This document shows positions 59,450 through 64,000 of a stretch of DNA of 64,000 nt, piece after piece; position 1 is the stretch's first letter, and every line of letters starts with the position of its first letter. The DNA is taken from contig NC_088790.1 of assembly GCF_949628265.1 (NCBI RefSeq), positions 28,710,545-28,774,544 on the forward strand. Reading direction: 5' to 3'. The notes below the pieces were generated by a model. The model saw only the letters and a list, made by a program, of their open reading frames with translations, did no database searches and was not told where the DNA came from. The translations under genes and the position numbers were made by a program. The stretch comes from Cloeon dipterum (lineage: Eukaryota > Arthropoda > Insecta > Ephemeroptera > Baetidae).

Positions 59450-62406
59450 ATGCTGTCCAGCATGGTTGTCTTCGGCTTCTTATTGCTTTCCTGCCCAATT
59501 TTCCTAAGTATGATTTTCGTATTTCGTTTCTTTTCTAAACTGGCCAGCCCGTTGGCTCGCATTGTTAAGGCACTCTCAGGAGTGTCAAAGCCATGGGGGA
59601 GGTATTTGAGCAGTTCTGAGATCTAATACTGGCTACCCATGTCCAGAGATGGAAAAAGTGGTAGTTTAGTGACTCGAATTGCTCAAATTGCTCAACGGGC
59701 TGGGAGGCGCACCGGCGCCGACTCGCTACTTGCTGCTTTGCACCTTTGCAGCATGCGTGATTTGGCTTCACGGGACGAATGTCTAGCGTTTCAATGCTGT
59801 CCTCGGTGCGGAGGCAAGTGGCCCATCAGTGGGCTGGGTCCCTGAAATGTGCGGCCTGGTGCGCCCATTCAATCGGTGTTATTCGCACTCGGAATTCAGC
59901 ATTCGTGCTAGTGCAGTGCGCGCCCTTCCCGCTCCGAGGACAGGGATAAAAAGAGCAAAAAAAACTGGCTATCAATATTGCAAGGGAAAATTGTGAAATT
60001 AATTACGTATAGATGTAAAAACTCGTGAAGTTTTTTAGTCCTATTTTTATTAGTTAATGGCTAGAACTTCATCAAATCTCAGAACACCACTATTCTAAAA
60101 TTTACCTGTCCTTTCCGATTGCAGTGTTTGTTGAGCAGGGTCAAGCAGTGGTGGTCACGGACGCTAATCCGTCCGAGTTCCCATACGTGGTAAGCACATT
60201 TTTTAATCTCAGTTCTTTCGGGGAAAATAGCAAAACTAAAAAAAAGGATAACTGGTTAGCAATCTAAAGCATAAACTGAATTGATACGCGCATGGAAACA
60301 ATTTAAAGAATAATATGATCAAATTGTTATGTTTGAATTGCAATCACAACAATTTGCAACAGTCAAATTAGATGATCTAGAGTAACAGCTATATCAAAAT
60401 TCAGAATTTGCCGAATTTCTAAAAAATACACGTGTCAATGATTTTTTTTCGCTTGAATTTCGATTCTAAGTAAATTTCGAAATAAATCCTGTTTTCCAAA
60501 AGGAAGACTAAACTCTTCTTTTTCGCTTGCAAACTTTGAAATTTTTCGTTAGTCTTTTTTATTTGCTGAAAATTTTTATTTTATTTACACATAGCAACGT
60601 CGACTCATTTTTTGTTTCGCGATCGACAATTCTTTCCATTTTTATTGTATTCAAATTTCCATTTCATTATTAATAATAAAATAATTATCTATATTTGAAT
60701 TAGAGCTAACGCAAACACGATTCGAGAAATCATTTCTACACAGCCACGTACCTATTTTAAAAATACGTTCCTTTTCTGCTTTGCTCACATAACGATTGCT
60801 TTAACCATTAATATATACTTTATCTCTTTCTCTCTTTATTGCTTACTTAATTATTTAATGAATTTTGCAAATTAAATTTTAACGTTTCGTCTGTGTGACC
60901 TGGCAAGCTGGCCAAACGAGTATTTTGCTATTCGTACGTGTTGCAAAACCTTAAATTATACTTGTCTTGCTGATTTCCAAAAATGTCATGCTCGTCCCAA
61001 TTGATAACCAGCCCGTTGGCTCGCATTGTTCAGCGGCACTCACAGGAGTGTCAAAGCAATGAGAGGTATTTGAGCTGTTCGGAGATCTAATACTGGCTAC
61101 CCAATGTCAGAGATGGCAAAAAGTGGTTAGTTTAGTGACTCGAATTGCTCAAATTGCTCAACGGGCTGGGAGGCGCACCGGCGCCGACTCGCTACTTGCT
61201 GGTTTGCACCTTTCCAGCATGCGTGATTTGGCTTCACGGGACGAATGTCTAGCGTTTCAATGCAGTCCTCGGTGCGGAGGCAAGTGGCCCTTGAGTGGGC
61301 TGGGTCCCTGTGCGGCCTGGTGCGCCCATATTATCCGTTCGCGGTGTTATTGGCACCGGGGTTTCAGCATTCGTGTTAGTGCAGTGCGCGCCCTTCCCGG
61401 TCCTCCGGTCCTCCGACAGGGATAAAAAGAGCAAAAAAAAATTGACTTCTGAAATTTTGACCGCGGCAGCCGGGGTTGTGAAAGTTTAATCCTGGCCAGC
61501 ATAATTATCACATCGATTGTTGTACATATAAATAAATTGTTTATTTGATCGCCTTTGTTAAAACGCAGGTTAGGTTTCACGCTTTTACGACTGTACCCCC
61601 TGCAAGTAGCACCATTCCTGGAATGGTGGTCAGTAGTCGATTCGTGCTTGTCCTTACAGAGGAAATCGCTTTTAGGTATGAGTTCCTTAAATTCAATATA
61701 TTTTATGATTTGCGGTTGATTGCAGCTTGCAATCATGATTATTCATCAACAGTGTGGAAATAACTTGACACTTTAACTTCACAGAATATCAAATTTCACA
61801 ATTACTGACCAGTATGGCGTTTTTCGGACCCCTGTCAGCAACGGATCAATCGTCGATGACCTGTATACATATTTCAAAGTATGTAAGAAATTTGTTGGAG
61901 CAACGTATCCACTCCGGGAAAGTGACTTTAACAACCTGACCACCGCCATCCCTAACGCTCAGCTAATTTTTTTCAACGCAACATCGGTATTAATTTTTCA
62001 GAGTGTCTTGTTTGTTCTTATAAACAATGTAATATTTACAGCCGGTCTTAAAGAAGGTGACTGTCCCTGTGATGAACCAAATCGACTGCGCTAACGCAAC
62101 GGACTCGGCCCCCGCAACACTTACCGATATTTGCGTGGATAGCAGTGGATTCACCGACTTGTGCCCGGTTTGCGCGATTTAATTTTTTGTTTTGCAATGA
62201 TCAGAAGACAACGCAATGTTTTACAGATCTTCATTAATCAAAGTCCGGAAAAAATAGAGATGTGGCTTCCAATGCTAGCTATTGGTGGCCAGGTACAAGG
62301 CCTTCCTTCTAATACAGGCTGCAACGAACCTTATTGGCCAGCAAACAACATCGCTGTTTTCCGCCAGAATTTGACTAGTGAAATTCCTGTTGTGGATATC
62401 GTTTAG
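59450..62406 (+). CDS. Secreted trypsin-fold protein without catalytic residues (serine protease homologue)
   Basis: Six exons (59450-59507, 60125-60189, 61569-61675, 61785-61986, 62042-62167, 62227-62406) encode 245 residues, the usual size of an S1A domain with signal peptide. Residues 1-19 (MLSSMVVFGFLLLSCPIFL) are a signal peptide. VVVTDANPSEFPYV resembles the start of the mature chain, and GMVVSSRFVLVLTEEI replaces the usual ...SSRWVLTAAHC, so the His is lost. ICVDSSGFTDLCPIFIN stands where ICAG...C.GDSGGP is expected, so the Ser is lost. The C-terminal GCNEPYWPANNIAVF corresponds to GC..P..PGVYT. S1 homologues of this kind act as cofactors or binding proteins outside cells. The fold assignment is by pattern only. 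Introns 1 and 2 each hold a SINE. Polyadenylation signal at 62447-62452. Confidence 0.75.
59544..59964 (+). mobile_element. SINE, copy 2 (intron 1 of the trypsin-fold gene)
   Basis: It runs from CCAGCCCGTTGGCTCGCATT to GATAAAAAGAGC plus A8. Flanks share AAACTGGC (before 59544 and after the tail), a likely target duplication. Confidence 0.88.
61018..61440 (+). mobile_element. SINE, copy 3 (intron 2 of the trypsin-fold gene)
   Basis: Same head and tail as the other copies. AATTGA lies just before the head and just after the A-tail, a likely short target duplication. Confidence 0.88.
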
Positions 62407-63084
62407 TGAAAAGATTTTCCCATCAGAAAATATTATTTGTCAACACAATAAATTTTCTCCACCTGGTTATCTCGGCTTTTTGAAATGACATTTTGATATT
62501 CCTGAAATTATCTGAAAGGGTTATTGTACTAGGGTTTTTGGATGCAGAATAACATAAATCAAAATTTCCTATTTCTCCCAGGAATATATTTGAGACAATC
62601 TTAATCGCAAAAGAGATATTAATTTTTGAAAGTTTGTTCAAATTAAATTCAAACCTAATAAAGTTCACGATTAAATTAAACAATAATACAATTTGTATTT
62701 TCCATCTGATTTTGGGCAGATTTGACTTCCTACTGATCGTAGAACATTATTTTGAAGATTCCAGTTTAATATATTTTTGATTAAATTTCCCATCAAGAGT
62801 GCTTGAAAATAAAAGCAGACGAGCAGCTATATTAAAGACTCTCAGTTATTTTGTTATTGATCCAAACAGATCAGAGAGACGCGGTCGGACGCCGCTGATG
62901 GTTATGGAGGACAAGCCTCATTTCTGCCGTGCAGCTTTGAATCTCGGAAAAGGCAGCGATCTGTCTGGTCTTGTCAGTGGCGACCTGCGCCTCCGCGGAG
63001 CGGAGCCGGGCCGTCCGCCGAGCAGCAGTGCCACCAGGTTTTCTGTTTCTGCTCGCACTGGGCAAGCGGTTCACTTCCTGACTG
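62407..63084. other. Intergenic DNA with a GC-richer patch
   Basis: The 62870-63080 stretch is GC-richer than its surroundings and has a long ORF, but no family is recognised and no splice context supports it. It directly precedes repeat copy C. Confidence 0.4.
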
Positions 63085-64000
63085 CTGCAGTGAAAAAAGG
63101 GGAGATAGCAGAACAAAGGCCGGTGCTGAAATGAGGTCGTCAAATAATTTTGAAGAGAAAAAGGGTTAAACAATAGTGGTCAAAATAAAAATTAATCAAA
63201 TCAGTTATTGATATAAAGGAGTTTTCACCGGAGGATTTAAGACATCAAAATACAATTTTTGAAGATAAACTCAATCAAGAATTATAGCGTTGGTTCTGTG
63301 CTGAAAATACTAATTCGGAGTCAGTTATGATTTAAATCAGGTTGATGACTCATTGATATTTTTGTACTTGTTAATTAAGGCCAATTTTTTTTGCTCTTTT
63401 TATCCCTTGTCCGAGGACCGGGAAGGGCGCGCACTGCACTGGCACGAATGCTGAATTCCGAGTGCGAATAACACCGCGAACGGATTGAATGGGCGCACCA
63501 GGCCGCACATCTCAGGGACCCAGCCCACTCAAGGGCCACTTGCCTCCGCACCGAGGACTGCATTGAAACGCTAGACATTCGTCCCGTGAAGCCAAATCAC
63601 GCATGAAAAGCTGGAAAGGTGCAAACCAGCAAGTAGCGAGTCGGCGCCGGTGCGCCTCCCAGCCCGTTGAGCAATTTGAGCAATTCGAGTCACTAAACTA
63701 ACCACTTTTTTGCCATCTCTGACATTGAATAGCCAGTATTAGATCTCCCAACTGCTCAAATACCTCACATTGCTTTGACACTCCTCAGAATGCCTTTTAA
63801 CAATGCGAGCCAACGGAGGGACACGTATTTTTTCCATTTTATTTATCATTTTGTATAATCTGTTTTGAAATTCTGAAAACAAAGGTTTTTCGTTCTTTCA
63901 CATTTCAGCTTTTCTGCAAAGGAAGCAATAAAGTGATAAGAAATAAATTATTTACCTTAAAATTTTAATGTAAATGCAACGGAAGTGAAAAAGCAGAAGA
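63085..64000 (+). repeat. Tandem repeat unit, copy C, split by a SINE
   Basis: 63085-63345 matches copy B (AAAAGGGGAGATAG, GGCCGGTGCTG, ATGAGGTCGTC, TCGGAGTCA). 63880-64000 matches its end (TTTCAGCTTTTC and AAGCAGAAGA-type words). The part between is taken up by the reverse SINE. The unit runs to the window edge, so another gene copy may follow. Confidence 0.7.
63385..63817 (-). mobile_element. SINE, copy 4 (reverse)
   Basis: The reverse complement runs from CCGTTGGCTCGCATTGTTAA to GATAAAAAGAGC and A8. It carries the GGAGGCGCACCGGCGCC block also seen in copies 2 and 3. The first bases of the head are diverged. Confidence 0.87.

Noticed and set aside
59639-61425. Similar ORFs in the SINE copies (…LASRDECLAFQC…)
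   Set aside because: They follow the repeat, start at different places and are broken or truncated between copies; the sequence is a non-coding SINE body.
1-64000. tRNA genes, rRNA, CRISPR arrays or bacterial operons
   Set aside because: No cloverleaf with intact A and B boxes outside the SINE heads, no rRNA signature and no regular spacer arrays; gene structure is plainly eukaryotic.

Overview
The window reads as nuclear DNA of an insect or another arthropod. It has AT-rich intergenic DNA, short GT-AG introns, arthropod cuticular-protein genes and TATA-box promoters. The protein set includes STK19, rhomboid-4, TRMT11, ARFRP1, mitochondrial ATP synthase epsilon, UNC93 and mevalonate diphosphate decarboxylase. 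A probable FIRRM/C1orf112 homologue, which I believe flies lack, and an LRR family of a kind I recall as common in mayflies suggest a non-dipteran insect, perhaps a palaeopteran. That last step is inference only. All gene models below were built by hand from splice signals and reading-frame continuity.

Layout. (1) 1-6.1 kb: three related leucine-rich-repeat genes, with a fold-back MITE against the end of the third. (2) 7-9.6 kb: an RR-1 cuticular-protein gene with two in-frame TAG codons, converging on a Max-like bHLH gene with a very acidic tail. (3) 9.9-19.8 kb: gene-poor DNA holding a GC-rich island, hAT-like MITEs, an LTR-ended element with inverted ends and a SINE inside it, a large three-copy inverted-repeat family and a second MITE type. 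(4) 19.8-20.5 kb: a second secreted cuticular-type gene whose first acceptor site looks mutated. (5) 21.8-37.2 kb: a dense housekeeping block of STK19 (-) and a FIRRM-like gene (+) in head-to-head order, rhomboid-4 (+), TRMT11 (-) and ARFRP1 (+) head to head, and ATP synthase epsilon (+). (6) 37.4-48.8 kb: two tandem UNC93-like transporter genes (-) with identical intron positions. (7) 49.0-51.7 kb: mevalonate diphosphate decarboxylase (-). (8) 52.9-55.5 kb: a BIR-domain (IAP-like) gene with upstream ORFs. (9) 56.5-64 kb: a roughly 1 kb unit repeated three times, one copy split by a solo LTR and one by a SINE, flanking a catalytically dead secreted trypsin-fold gene that has SINEs in both of its first two introns.

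The genes do not form a pathway. The useful content is the exon-level models, three non-canonical introns (one U12-type AT-AC and two GC-AG), two apparently disabled cuticular genes, and a well-resolved nest of mobile elements with target-site duplications. I found no convincing new multi-gene system.
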